Assembly: GCF_004295645.1 (NCBI RefSeq)
Contig: NZ_CP034752.1
Coordinates: 3,596,001-3,660,000, forward strand
Reading direction: 5' to 3'
DNA length: 64,000 bases
Origin: Limnobaculum zhutongyuii
GTDB lineage: Bacteria; Pseudomonadota; Gammaproteobacteria; Enterobacterales; Enterobacteriaceae
Shown here in pieces: positions 18,439-27,478 of the stretch (the stretch's first letter is position 1; each line of letters starts with the position of its first letter). A model generated the notes under the pieces. That model worked only from the letters and a program-made list of their open reading frames with translations, did no database searches and was not told the DNA's origin. Both the position numbers and the translations under genes were made by a program.

Positions 18439-19511
18439 AATTCACCTACGGTAATAACAGATTCTTCTGAGGGGGTTCCTGCACTTTTCTGCCGAATATT
18501 CGGGTTATTAATTAAATAGTTATAAGTGCAGTCGGGTACTAAATCAGCAATAACATCCATCTGTTTTTTGGCCAACAGACGACGTACCCAGGAAGCCGAA
18601 ATAGCGGTGCCTTCATGTTGTAAGCGCTCTATTTCAACTAACTCAATAGGGGGGAAAGTTAATTCAGGGGTATTTAACCAGTAACGCATATCGGCGTTAT
18701 ATTTACTGGTCACTTCACAGAAAGGTTCAGTACCCACAAAGCGATGGGTCACTCCCAAAGCCGGTGCCAGATACTGGCGGAATATTTTCAGATCAATTTC
18801 GGTATAACAGTTATCAACGATGCCCTGCTCTTTAATAAAGTAGCAAGGGAAGGTTGCCCGGGAAATCATATACTCCGAGCCGGGATGAACCGTCAAATTG
18901 GCGATATTTGCGGTTCCTTCTGTAACCAGCCTTAAGCGATCTACATAAGGGAAAGTCGAGGTATTCTCTTTGACTAAAAACAGATGAAGCCAGTCGCACT
19001 GCGCTGCTGCCTGCTGTACCAGATATTGATGGCCGAGCGTAAACGGGTTGGCATTCATGATGATGCAACCAATTTTTTCTCCGGGCTGACGGCTGGTCGC
19101 TAACTGCTGACTATAACGACGCAACCGGCAACTGCTGTTTTCCATTAAAACCACAATGCCGGGAACGGAAGCGATAGGGAAAAAACCACACTGGCGAAAC
19201 AAAACTTCATTTTGAGTTTTAGTATAAATAAACAGATGGCTATGGTGACGCTCATAAGCCAGATTAACCAACTCCGTTGCCAAAGAGAGTGCAATCCCTT
19301 CACCACGAAGTTCTTCGTTAATTGCCACGCATTTAATTATATTATCGGCAATACCACCGCAGGCGATAATTTGGCTATCGCGCATCACGGTAATAAACTC
19401 TTCAACCGACGTATCAATATTCAAATCGTTCTTGCGCAGAAATTTTGTGATCTCTGCTATTTTTTTATACTCTGAACGTTTTACACGGCTGAATATTGTT
19501 GAATTATACAT
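18435..19511 (-). CDS. citC: [Citrate (pro-3S)-lyase] ligase
   Basis: CitC acetylates the thiol of the citrate lyase prosthetic group with acetate and ATP, switching the enzyme on. The 358-residue protein has an N-terminal GNAT-like domain (IACGGIADNIIKCVAINEELRG) and a C-terminal nucleotidyltransferase domain with the HIGH-type motif GCIIMNANPFTLGHQYL and ISASWVRRLL near the end. It is the first gene of the citC-D-E-F-X-G-prpF operon and is divergent from citA. It contains an intact six-G run (18649-18654), which shows that such runs are not always disrupted in this sequence. Confidence 0.95.
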   Translation of the reverse strand: MYNSTIFSRVKRSEYKKIAEITKFLRKNDLNIDTSVEEFITVMRDSQIIACGGIADNIIKCVAINEELRGEGIALSLATELVNLAYERHHSHLFIYTKTQNEVLFRQCGFFPIASVPGIVVLMENSSCRLRRYSQQLATSRQPGEKIGCIIMNANPFTLGHQYLVQQAAAQCDWLHLFLVKENTSTFPYVDRLRLVTEGTANIANLTVHPGSEYMISRATFPCYFIKEQGIVDNCYTEIDLKIFRQYLAPALGVTHRFVGTEPFCEVTSKYNADMRYWLNTPELTFPPIELVEIERLQHEGTAISASWVRRLLAKKQMDVIADLVPDCTYNYLINNPNIRQKSAGTPSEESVITVGEL

Positions 19512-19847
19512 GTTCTATTCTCTATATAAGTATTTAGCTATAGTAATAAAGAAAAATACCGTGCCAACTTACACATTTATCAGAAGTTAATAATTAAAAG
19601 AAAACGATGTCTTTAACATTATCGGGAATGTTATTTTAATAATTAAAAAAATAAGTCAATTGACTAATAAAATCATGGATAACATCATAGTAACTAGGTT
19701 GAGGGAGTTAATTGATCTGCTTCACACTTAGCCGAATAAACATTAATATCTTAATGGTTTTTATTTTTTTTATTAATTAAATGCATTTTATAAATAAATT
19801 AATTATATTCATTCCTCACACTTCAAATAATAAAAAGTGAATGTTAA
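19512..19847. promoter_or_regulatory. Divergent citC/citA promoter region
   Basis: This 336-base AT-rich intergenic region lies between the divergent citrate lyase operon and the citAB operon. In Klebsiella and E. coli the CitB response regulator binds such a region. I see many AT tracts and the palindromic aagtcaattgactaa (19651-19665), but no motif that I can firmly assign to CitB, FNR or CRP. Confidence 0.45.
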
Positions 19848-21476
19848 ATGCGTATTAAAACGAAAAAGGAATATATTAAGAATATGTTAAAAAACATGTC
19901 ATTCCAATGGCGTGTATTCTTATTATTGCTTGTGGTTTTTACCTTACTGTTAGGCGCATTAAACAAATTCATGGAATATCAGTTAGATAATTATCTGACC
20001 GATAAAGTCAGTGAAATCGCCATGAACCAGGCCAAGATCATTGCTTCAATGGATGATGTGATTGAAGGCGTGGAACAAAGAGATACCAAAAAACTTAAAA
20101 AGATCGCTGACCGTCTTAGTATGGAGTCTAACTTTAGCTATTTGGTCATTGGTGATGAAAATTCTACTCGCTTGTATCACCCTAATCCGGAAAAGATTGG
20201 TTATACCATGCAGTGGAATAAACCCGGCGCACTGGAACGAGGCGAAAGCTACATCATCAGCAGTGAAGGGTCGATGGGGTTGGCTCTCAGGGCTAAAACC
20301 CCTATCTGGGATAAAAATAATCAGGTCATCGGTGTTATATCGTTAGGATATCTCAACAGTAAAATTGACATGTGGCGCTCTAATCAAATTCTGCCACTCA
20401 CCAGCGCCCTGTTACTGATTCTGTTTATCCTTATTCTTCTCTCCTGGCAATTCTCCACTCATATTAAAAAACAGATGATGGGTATGGAACCCATGGAAAT
20501 TGCCAGAGTACAGCGCCAGCAAGACGCGCTGTTTGGTGCCGTTTTCGAAGGACTTATTGCCGTTGATACAGAAGGTAAAATCACCGCCATCAATCAGAAC
20601 GCCCAAAAAATGTTCAAACTGGCCGGTGCAGCAAAATATCTGGTGGGTCAGAAGGTGCAGAATCTGATTACACCTTCTGATTACTTTCTTGAAACCAGCG
20701 GTACCAACCGTATTGACGACCTACTTATCATTAATGGCCTAAAAATTATAGCTAACCGGGTAGGAATCTGGATTGACGGTGAGTTTCAGGGCTGGGTTGT
20801 CAGTTTTCGCCGCCATGATGAGATCAATACTCTCAGTGCCCAACTGAGCCAAATACAACAGTATGTAGAAAACCTGAGAACACTACGTCATGAGCATCTT
20901 AACTGGATCTCCACCATTGGTGGATTGCTACAGTTGAAAGAGTATGACCGGGCGCTGGAGATGGTTAAATTTGAATCCTCAAATCAACAGTCCCTTATCG
21001 ATAGCATTAGCCAAATGTTTAAAAACCGTCTGATTGCTGGTCTGTTGTTTGGTAAATATCACCGGGCAAAAGAGCTCGGACTGGAAATGCAGTTTATTCC
21101 CGGCAGTACACTGAGCGCCAATGTTAATCCACTCACGGAAAATGAGCTGGCCAGTATTCTTGGAAATTTGTTGAATAATGCTTTTGAAGCCACATTAAAA
21201 AATCCTGACAGCAATAAACTGATTGAGTTTTTTATTTCAGATGAGGGATCTGAACTCATTATTGAAGTTTCAGATAATGGCTGCGGCATTGCTCCCGATA
21301 TTCATGACACTATTTTTACGCGGGGCGTGACGTCTAAAAACAGTGGAGACCATGGCATCGGTCTCTATCTGGTCAAAACCTATATTGACCAATATAACGG
21401 CACCATCACTATTGATGATAATGAGCCTTGCGGTACTGTATTCTCTATTTTTATCCCCAAAGGAAAAGGAAGTTAA
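19848..21476 (+). CDS. citA: Citrate sensor histidine kinase
   Basis: CitA is the inner-membrane sensor kinase that detects periplasmic citrate and phosphorylates CitB. The 542-residue protein has a first membrane span near residues 23-38 and a periplasmic PAS (PASC) domain. That domain holds the citrate-binding pattern TRLYHPNPEKIGY, with the Arg and His expected, and LRAKTPI, with Arg and Lys. A second span (LPLTSALLLILFILILLSW), a cytoplasmic PAS domain, the phospho-acceptor histidine in TLRHEHLNWISTIGGLL, and ATPase boxes LGNLLNNAFEA, VSDNGCGI and HGIGLYLVK follow. The citrate-site residues favour CitA over the related DcuS. Confidence 0.92.
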   Translation: MRIKTKKEYIKNMLKNMSFQWRVFLLLLVVFTLLLGALNKFMEYQLDNYLTDKVSEIAMNQAKIIASMDDVIEGVEQRDTKKLKKIADRLSMESNFSYLVIGDENSTRLYHPNPEKIGYTMQWNKPGALERGESYIISSEGSMGLALRAKTPIWDKNNQVIGVISLGYLNSKIDMWRSNQILPLTSALLLILFILILLSWQFSTHIKKQMMGMEPMEIARVQRQQDALFGAVFEGLIAVDTEGKITAINQNAQKMFKLAGAAKYLVGQKVQNLITPSDYFLETSGTNRIDDLLIINGLKIIANRVGIWIDGEFQGWVVSFRRHDEINTLSAQLSQIQQYVENLRTLRHEHLNWISTIGGLLQLKEYDRALEMVKFESSNQQSLIDSISQMFKNRLIAGLLFGKYHRAKELGLEMQFIPGSTLSANVNPLTENELASILGNLLNNAFEATLKNPDSNKLIEFFISDEGSELIIEVSDNGCGIAPDIHDTIFTRGVTSKNSGDHGIGLYLVKTYIDQYNGTITIDDNEPCGTVFSIFIPKGKGS

Positions 21477-21480
21477 TTAT

Positions 21481-22185
21481 ATGAAATACCTAAATATTCT
21501 AATTATTGAGGATGAAACCCCGCTTGCCGAAATGCACGCTGAATTTATTAAACGTCACAATAGCTGTCGTCAAGTTTGGCTTGCCGGTAATCTTGAGCAA
21601 GGACGCATGATGATTAATAACTTCAAGCCCGACCTGATCATTCTGGATAACTACCTGCCGGATGGCCGGGGCATTGAGCTATTACAGGAGCTCTCCGCTG
21701 AAAAATACCATGGTGAAGTTATCTTTATTACTGCCGCCAGCGATATTGATACCGTTTCTGAAGCCATTCGCTGTGGTGTTTTTGACTATCTGCTGAAGCC
21801 GGTTTCTTACGATCGTCTGGAACAAACGCTGGTTCGCCTTAGCCACCTGCATCGGGTTCAGAAGCAAACGGAAGATGTCAGCCAGTGGCAGGTTGATGAA
21901 ATGTTTAATACCTTCGCCCGCATTCAGGCTAAGCCAACCATGCCCATTGGTATTGATGAAATCACACTAAAAATTGTTCAGGATGCGTTCAGCGATGCAC
22001 AAATTGGCTATACCGCTGAAGATATTGCCAAAAAATTAGGATTAAGCCGAACAACAGCCAGACGCTATCTGGAGTTTTGCGCTAAAGAGCGCTTCTTACA
22101 GGCTGAAATTATTTATGGAAAAGTAGGCCGACCTCAGCGCATATATCGCTTAAGCACCCCCGGTCGAATAGTATTAACCGATTAA
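21481..22185 (+). CDS. citB: Citrate response regulator
   Basis: CitB is the DNA-binding response regulator that activates citrate fermentation genes when phosphorylated by CitA. The 234-residue protein has a receiver domain with acidic residues IIEDET, the phospho-acceptor aspartate in DLIILDNYLPDGRG, and the switch lysine in YLLKPVSY. The C-terminal HTH (YTAEDIAKKLGLSRTTARRYLEF) is of the CitB/DcuR type. The start at 21481 follows the citA stop by four bases with an AAGGAAG ribosome site. A longer upstream frame within citA is not conserved. Confidence 0.93.
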   Translation: MKYLNILIIEDETPLAEMHAEFIKRHNSCRQVWLAGNLEQGRMMINNFKPDLIILDNYLPDGRGIELLQELSAEKYHGEVIFITAASDIDTVSEAIRCGVFDYLLKPVSYDRLEQTLVRLSHLHRVQKQTEDVSQWQVDEMFNTFARIQAKPTMPIGIDEITLKIVQDAFSDAQIGYTAEDIAKKLGLSRTTARRYLEFCAKERFLQAEIIYGKVGRPQRIYRLSTPGRIVLTD

Positions 22186-22456
22186 TAAGTAAAACATTAC
22201 TGCTAACAGAGCTGTAAAACTCCTATTACGGGTTTAAGATTAAAAAGTGCGTTTTATCATGGTAAGATATAAGGAAATGTCGAACGAGGTTCCCCCGGAG
22301 CACCATTTGCAGGTATAGTTGGTGGGTAAAAATTGAGTAAGTGGATTTCACTGGTAAGGTGAGTATATAACTATCAGTAAAAGATGACTTGTTCCACTAT
22401 CACTCTGTTATCTGGGATTGCCCCTCTGTAATTTGTGACCGTAAAAAGGAGTCAAT

Positions 22457-22867
22457 ATGACTTGGGAGTATGCACTGATTGCTGGCTTAGTTGTTGGTCT
22501 TATCATTGGCGCTTTAGCTATGCGTTTTGGTAACAGAAAACTACGTCAACAAACTGCATTACAGCAGGAGCTTAATAAGAATAAGGCAGAGCTGGAAGCT
22601 TACCGTCAGGAACTGGTTAGTCACTTTTCCCACAGCGCAGAGCTGTTAGAAAAAATGGCTCAAGATTATCGCCAGTTCCAGAAGCATATGATTAAAAGTT
22701 CAACTGCATTGTTACCTGATATGGCCACCAGCGATAATCCATTTAGCTATATCAACTATAAGCCCGTTTCTTCTGCTTCAGAACAGGATCAGCTGTCGGC
22801 TGATATCCCACCGCGGGATTACTCTGAAGGTGCTTCCGGATTATTCCGCCCGGAACGTAAAGACTAA
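22457..22867 (+). CDS. zapG: Z-ring associated protein ZapG (YhcB, DUF1043)
   Basis: ZapG/YhcB is a small inner-membrane protein with an N-terminal membrane anchor (YALIAGLVVGLIIGALAMRF, residues 5-24) and a long cytoplasmic coiled coil (LRQQTALQQELNKNKAELEAYRQELV). It is linked to cell division and envelope growth in E. coli. Here it is 136 residues, close to the family length. As in E. coli it precedes degQ-degS. In E. coli the gene on the other side is zapE; here the citrate locus occupies that space. The ribosome site is AAAGGAG. Confidence 0.93.
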   Translation: MTWEYALIAGLVVGLIIGALAMRFGNRKLRQQTALQQELNKNKAELEAYRQELVSHFSHSAELLEKMAQDYRQFQKHMIKSSTALLPDMATSDNPFSYINYKPVSSASEQDQLSADIPPRDYSEGASGLFRPERKD

Positions 22868-22874
22868 AATCTCT

Positions 22875-22910
22875 AATGACGCTATCAACCCGATAGCGTC
22901 ATTTTCTTCT
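22875..22910 (+). terminator. zapG terminator
   Basis: The arms aatgacgctatc and gatagcgtcatt (12 bp) enclose loop aaccc and are followed by a T-rich tail, seven bases after the zapG stop. Confidence 0.9.
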
Positions 22911-23119
22911 GCTACAATTAATTACCTTTCTTTACTTTATCCGTTTTATCTGCGCCCCAACTGTATTTGAAGCGTATCACATTTATTGATACCGCCGATT
23001 TCAACCCTTGCTGGCGCTTGAATCATGAACTTTTTGACACTACTTACAGTCATAGCAATAGCTACACTATTTTGTAATAGTTTAAACATGTAACCTGTTG
23101 GTATTGAGAGTAATCATCC

Positions 23120-24493
23120 ATGAAAAAAACCACTTTATTATTAAGCGCCCTGACAGTCAGCCTGGGATTAACTTTTTCCTCAGTACCGGTCGCCAATGCG
23201 GCTTTACCAACCACCGTCGCCGGAGAGCAAGTACCAAGCCTTGCTCCAATGCTGGATAAAGTTCTTCCTGCTGTGGTCAGCGTATATGTTGAAGGTACAC
23301 AAGTTCAGCGTCAGCGTATCCCTGAAGAGTTCAAATTCTTCTTCGGTCCAAACATGCCGTCTGAGCAACAAAGTTCTCGTCCATTTGAAGGATTGGGCTC
23401 TGGTGTCATCATCAATGCAGAGAAAGGTTATGTGGTTACCAATAACCACGTTATCAACAATGCGGACAAGATTCGCGTTCAGTTGAATAACGGTAAAGAG
23501 TATCAGGCAAAACTGATTGGGCGTGATGAACAATCTGATATCGCGCTGTTACAGTTAACCGATTCTAATCCAAAGGATCTGACCTCGATTAAGATGTCCG
23601 ATTCTGACAGCCTGCGCGTTGGTGATTTCGCCGTTGCGGTAGGTAACCCATTCGGTCTGGGTCAAACCGCGACATCCGGTATTATTTCCGCTTTAGGCCG
23701 TAGTGGTCTGAACCTGGAAGGTCTGGAAAACTTTATCCAGACGGATGCATCCATAAACCGTGGTAACTCCGGCGGTGCGCTGGTTAACCTTAACGGTGAA
23801 CTGATTGGCATTAATACTGCGATCCTTGCCCCTAGCGGCGGTAACGTGGGTATCGGTTTTGCTATCCCGAGCAATATGGTGCAAAACCTGACCGATCAGT
23901 TAATTAAATACGGTGAAGTTAAACGCGGCATGCTGGGCATTAAAGGCAGCGAAATGACCGCCGAAATGGCAAAAGCATTTAAAGTGGATGCTCAACGCGG
24001 TGCGTTTGTTAGCGAAGTTCTGCCAAAATCTGCTGCGGCACAGGCTGGTATTAAATCCGGTGACGTCATTGTTTCTCTGGATGGTAAGGCCATCAGCAGT
24101 TTTGCTGAACTACGGGCTAAAGTTGCCACCGCCGGTGCCGGTAAGAAAGTTAAAATGGGTCTGCTGCGCGAAGGCAAACCAATGGAAGTCAACGTTGAGC
24201 TACAAAACAGCGATCAGTCTTCCATCAGTGCAGAGTCACTGTCTCCTGCCCTGCAAGGCGCCAGCTTCAACAACGGTGAAGTTAAGGGCACTAAGGGCGT
24301 AATGATCAAAGATGTGGAAAAAGGCTCTCCGGCCGCTCAAAGTGGCTTAAAAGCTGGTGATATGATCATTGGGGTCAACAGCGATCGTACTACCAATATT
24401 GGTGAACTACGTAAGATACTGGACAGCAAACCAAATGTGCTGGCACTCAATATTTTACGCGGCGATGACAATATCTATCTAATTCTGCGTTAA
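23120..24493 (+). CDS. degQ: Periplasmic serine endoprotease DegQ
   Basis: DegQ is a periplasmic HtrA-family protease and chaperone for misfolded envelope proteins. The 457-residue protein has a Sec signal peptide ending near ANAALP and a trypsin-like domain with catalytic His in VTNNHVINNAD, Asp in QSDIALLQL and Ser in NRGNSGGALVN. Two C-terminal PDZ domains follow (KRGMLGIKGSEM onward and TKGVMIKDVEKGSPAAQSGL onward). Two PDZ domains, the short LA loop and the position before degS favour DegQ over DegP. The ATG has a GAG-containing ribosome site. Confidence 0.94.
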   Translation: MKKTTLLLSALTVSLGLTFSSVPVANAALPTTVAGEQVPSLAPMLDKVLPAVVSVYVEGTQVQRQRIPEEFKFFFGPNMPSEQQSSRPFEGLGSGVIINAEKGYVVTNNHVINNADKIRVQLNNGKEYQAKLIGRDEQSDIALLQLTDSNPKDLTSIKMSDSDSLRVGDFAVAVGNPFGLGQTATSGIISALGRSGLNLEGLENFIQTDASINRGNSGGALVNLNGELIGINTAILAPSGGNVGIGFAIPSNMVQNLTDQLIKYGEVKRGMLGIKGSEMTAEMAKAFKVDAQRGAFVSEVLPKSAAAQAGIKSGDVIVSLDGKAISSFAELRAKVATAGAGKKVKMGLLREGKPMEVNVELQNSDQSSISAESLSPALQGASFNNGEVKGTKGVMIKDVEKGSPAAQSGLKAGDMIIGVNSDRTTNIGELRKILDSKPNVLALNILRGDDNIYLILR

Positions 24494-24506
24494 TCCCGAT
24501 CGCAAA

Positions 24507-24535
24507 AACGGATACGGCACTATGCCGTATCCGTT
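24507..24535 (+). terminator. Hairpin between degQ and degS
   Basis: A perfect 13-bp inverted repeat, aacggatacggca / tgccgtatccgtt, has a 3-base loop and begins 13 bases after the degQ stop. No T-run follows, so it may act as an attenuator or RNA processing/stability hairpin that limits degS expression from the degQ promoter. Confidence 0.6.
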
Positions 24536-24581
24536 CAAGTCATGGTATCCTTCCTTACCTTTACTATTTTTGACGATATGC

Positions 24582-25655
24582 ATGCTTGCCAAACTGTTAC
24601 GTTCAATAATTATTGGCTTAATTATTGCCGCTGCTCTACTGCTGATATTTCCCTCACTGCGTGATGCATCGGGGTTGTTTAACAATTCACTGAATTTACC
24701 TCTTAGTGAGTCACCAGTAAGCTATAACAGTGCCGTCAGGCGCGCTGCACCGGCTGTGGTTAACGTCTATAACCGCAGCGCTCTTAGCTCTTCCAGCCAG
24801 AATACATTGGGGATTAACACCCTGGGTTCTGGCGTTATTATGAATAAGAAAGGTTATATTCTTACCAACAGACACGTTATTCTGAACGCCGACCAGGTTA
24901 TTATCACATTACAAAATGGTCAGGTTTATGAAGCAATTTTGGTTGGTGCCGATACCTTAACTGATTTAGCGGTTCTCAAAATCAAAGAGGACAACCTGCC
25001 AGTTATTCCAATTAACTCAAAACGCTCACCTCACGTTGGCGATGTCGTTCTGGCAATTGGTAACCCCTATAACCTTGGTCAAACCGTTACTCAGGGCATC
25101 ATCAGCGCCACCGGACGAACCAGCCTTAGCCCTTATGGTCGACAAAACCTGCTGCAAACTGACGCATCGATTAACCACGGTAACTCTGGTGGTGCGTTGA
25201 TTAACTCACTGGGCGAGTTAGTGGGTATCAATACTCTGTCATTAGATAAACGTACCGACGGCGATACGCCGGAAGGTATTGGTTTTGCGATTCCTACCGA
25301 ACTTGCCACTAAAATTATGAATAAGCTGATCCGGGACGGACGAGTGATTCGTGGCTTTATCGGTATTGAAGGCCGTGAATTCAGCCAGATGCAAAATCAA
25401 GGCAGTCCATTCGATCGGTTACAAGGCATACTGGTGCGCTCCGTAACCCCAGGCGGTCCGGCTGAAGAAGCGGGGCTGCTGGTTGGCGATATTCTGGTCA
25501 ACGTCAACAACAAGCCAGCCACCTCGGCCATTGAAGTCATGGATGAAGTTTCAGAAATCCGCCCTGGCACTAGCATCCCGGTCATTGTATTACGTCAGGG
25601 CCAGCGCCTGACCTTCACGCTAAAAATCTCCGAATACCCGGTGCAGAACAATTAA
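24582..25655 (+). CDS. degS: Outer-membrane-stress sensor protease DegS
   Basis: DegS is the inner-membrane-anchored site-1 protease that cuts RseA when unfolded porins bind its PDZ domain, releasing sigma-E. The start MLAKLLRSIIIGLIIAAALLL at 24582 matches enterobacterial DegS; an upstream ATG at 24522 overlaps the degQ hairpin. It has one membrane anchor, protease residues His in TNRHVILNAD, Asp in LTDLAVLKI and Ser in NHGNSGGALIN, then a single PDZ domain (LQGILVRSVTPGGPAEEAGL). It ends in a strong terminator. Confidence 0.95.
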   Translation: MLAKLLRSIIIGLIIAAALLLIFPSLRDASGLFNNSLNLPLSESPVSYNSAVRRAAPAVVNVYNRSALSSSSQNTLGINTLGSGVIMNKKGYILTNRHVILNADQVIITLQNGQVYEAILVGADTLTDLAVLKIKEDNLPVIPINSKRSPHVGDVVLAIGNPYNLGQTVTQGIISATGRTSLSPYGRQNLLQTDASINHGNSGGALINSLGELVGINTLSLDKRTDGDTPEGIGFAIPTELATKIMNKLIRDGRVIRGFIGIEGREFSQMQNQGSPFDRLQGILVRSVTPGGPAEEAGLLVGDILVNVNNKPATSAIEVMDEVSEIRPGTSIPVIVLRQGQRLTFTLKISEYPVQNN

Positions 25656-25683
25656 TTCATTTCATACATTTAAGTTAAAACAG

Positions 25684-25717
25684 AAAGGGTGCAGAAAATA
25701 AAATCTGCGCCCTTTTT
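25684..25717 (+). terminator. degS terminator
   Basis: The arms aaagggtgcaga and tctgcgcccttt (12 bp with one G-T pair) enclose loop aaataaaa and are followed by five T's, 28 bases after degS. Confidence 0.92.
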
Positions 25718-25754
25718 AATCGATGGCAAAAAATGAAAGTTTAGTTTTATGCCT

Positions 25755-25995
25755 AAAAATGGCCAACCGGAGGGAGGGGCTGCCGTGGGGGTCGACTTGG
25801 CGTAAGCCAACGACAAACAGGCTTCGCCTGTTTGAATAGCGCTTGCGCTGGCCCGTCAGGGTGAAACACCGCAAGGTGTTTCATAACTGCCCGTAGGCAG
25901 ACCAGGCCCGACGCGCACTCAAGCTGAGTACAGATGGTTTTCCGACCGCACTCAGTGCAGATTTGAATACTTTATTTTTACGGTCGGAATATTCA
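25755..25995 (+). repeat. Structured intergenic repeat, copy 2, with hairpin array
   Basis: This copy has the same order as copy 1 (minus strand 3612-3735): aaaaatggccaac, then ggagggagggg, and a terminal hairpin with 9-bp arms ttccgaccg (25940-25948) and cggtcggaa (25981-25989). Compared with copy 1 it has about 117 extra bases that hold five small hairpins. These are ttggc-gtaa-gccaa (25797-25810), aaacaggc-ttc-gcctgttt (25815-25833), agcgc-tt-gcgct (25838-25849), gaaacacc-gcaa-ggtgtttc (25863-25882) and ctgcc-cgta-ggcag (25887-25900). It fills the degS-murA gap; no coding frame is seen. Confidence 0.6.
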
Positions 25996-26024
25996 CTGAT
26001 ACCAATTAATCAGGCTTACTAATA

Positions 26025-26061
26025 ATCAAAAAGGGCCCAGAACTCACATTCCACGCCCTTT
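26025..26061 (-). terminator. murA terminator
   Basis: On the minus strand aaagggc and gcccttt pair around an 18-base loop and are followed by more T's, 28 bases after the murA stop. The large loop makes it weaker than the others. Confidence 0.65.
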
Positions 26062-26089
26062 CAACTTCAATCAATAACCAACCTAAACG

Positions 26090-27355
26090 TTATTCATCTT
26101 TCTCTTTAAAACGCTGAATATTAGCACCTAATGCATTCAGCTTTTCTTCAATGCGCTCATACCCACGATCGATATGATAAATGCGGTCAACAACCGTAAC
26201 GCCTTCCGCAATACAACCCGCTAATACTAAGCTTGCCGATGCGCGTAAATCCGTTGCCATTACCTGAGCGGCAGACAGTTTATCAACGCTGTGACAGATA
26301 ACCGTATTGCCTTCAATTTCAGCATGAGCTCCCATACGGATCAGCTCAGGAATATGCATGAAGCGGTTTTCAAAAATGGTTTCGGTAATGACACCGGTTC
26401 CTTCCGCCACCAGATTCAACAGAGAAAACTGGGCCTGCATATCGGTCGGGAAACCAGGGTGCGGCGCAGTACGAATATTCACACTGTGCGGACGCTTGCC
26501 TTTCATATCCAGACTGATCCAGTCGCTACCCGTTTCTATTTCAGCACCCGCTTCGCGTAATTTGGCTAATACCGCATCCAGCATATCCGGGCGAGTATTA
26601 CGACAAATCACCTTACCACCAGAAATCGCGGCAGCCACCAGGAAAGTACCGGTTTCAATACGATCAGGCAGCACGCGATATACGCCGCCGCCTAAGCGTT
26701 CAACACCCTCAATAGTGATATGGTCAGTTCCTGCACCTGTGATTTTCGCACCTAACGTATTCAGGAATTCAGCCGTATCCACAATTTCTGGCTCACGAGC
26801 CGCATTCTCAATAACCGTCGTTCCTTCCGCCAGCGTTGCTGCACTCATAATGGTTACCGTAGCGCCTACGCTAACTTTATCCATCACGATATGCGCGGCC
26901 TTCAGACGACCGTTAACCGATGCTTTAACATACCCTTCTTCCAGCTTAATCTCTGCACCCAGTTGTTCCAGGCCTGAAATATGTAAGTCAACCGGACGAG
27001 CACCGATAGCACATCCACCCGGTAGGGATACCTGACCATAACCAAAACGAGCAACCAACGGTCCTAACGCCCAAATAGAGGCACGCATGGTCTTAACCAG
27101 ATCGTACGGAGCACACAACTCAGTGACATTGCTGGCATCAACAAAAATCGAACCATTACGCTCAATTTTTACCCCCAGTTGGCCCAGTAACTTCAGGGTG
27201 GTATCGATATCTTTCAGCTTTGGTACATTCTGTAGCTCTACCGGCTCTTCCGCCAACAGTGCTGCAAAAAGAATTGGTAGCGCTGCGTTTTTAGCGCCAG
27301 AAATTGTCACTTCACCACTTAGTCGGGTGGGGCCCTGTACTCGAAACTTGTCCAT
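26090..27355 (-). CDS. murA: UDP-N-acetylglucosamine 1-carboxyvinyltransferase
   Basis: MurA adds the enolpyruvyl group from PEP to UDP-GlcNAc, the first committed step of peptidoglycan synthesis and the target of fosfomycin. The 421-residue protein begins MDKFRVQGPTRLSGEVTISG and carries the catalytic cysteine in PGGCAIGARPVDLHI, so a fosfomycin-sensitive (Cys) form is predicted. Other marks are SGAKNAALPILFAALL and FPTDMQAQF. It is the last gene of the mlaFEDCB-ibaG-murA group. Confidence 0.97.
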   Translation of the reverse strand: MDKFRVQGPTRLSGEVTISGAKNAALPILFAALLAEEPVELQNVPKLKDIDTTLKLLGQLGVKIERNGSIFVDASNVTELCAPYDLVKTMRASIWALGPLVARFGYGQVSLPGGCAIGARPVDLHISGLEQLGAEIKLEEGYVKASVNGRLKAAHIVMDKVSVGATVTIMSAATLAEGTTVIENAAREPEIVDTAEFLNTLGAKITGAGTDHITIEGVERLGGGVYRVLPDRIETGTFLVAAAISGGKVICRNTRPDMLDAVLAKLREAGAEIETGSDWISLDMKGKRPHSVNIRTAPHPGFPTDMQAQFSLLNLVAEGTGVITETIFENRFMHIPELIRMGAHAEIEGNTVICHSVDKLSAAQVMATDLRASASLVLAGCIAEGVTVVDRIYHIDRGYERIEEKLNALGANIQRFKEKDE

Positions 27356-27478
27356 AATCGCTCTCTCTAATACAACAACATTTAAAAGGTCAGATGCTGA
27401 TTTAATATTTCTTGTTATAGGTTGTTATTTAATCAGCACAGATAAAATCACTGCAGCCCGTATGGGTTGTTCACCCAA

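Noticed and set aside
25755..25995. CRISPR array
   Set aside because: The hairpins are all different in sequence and there is no repeated unit with equal-length spacers, and no cas gene in the window.
26358..27035. A 225-codon open frame on the plus strand inside murA
   Set aside because: It is antisense to the complete, well-conserved murA, is rich in Ser, Pro and Arg as expected for a shadow frame, and has no recognisable domain.
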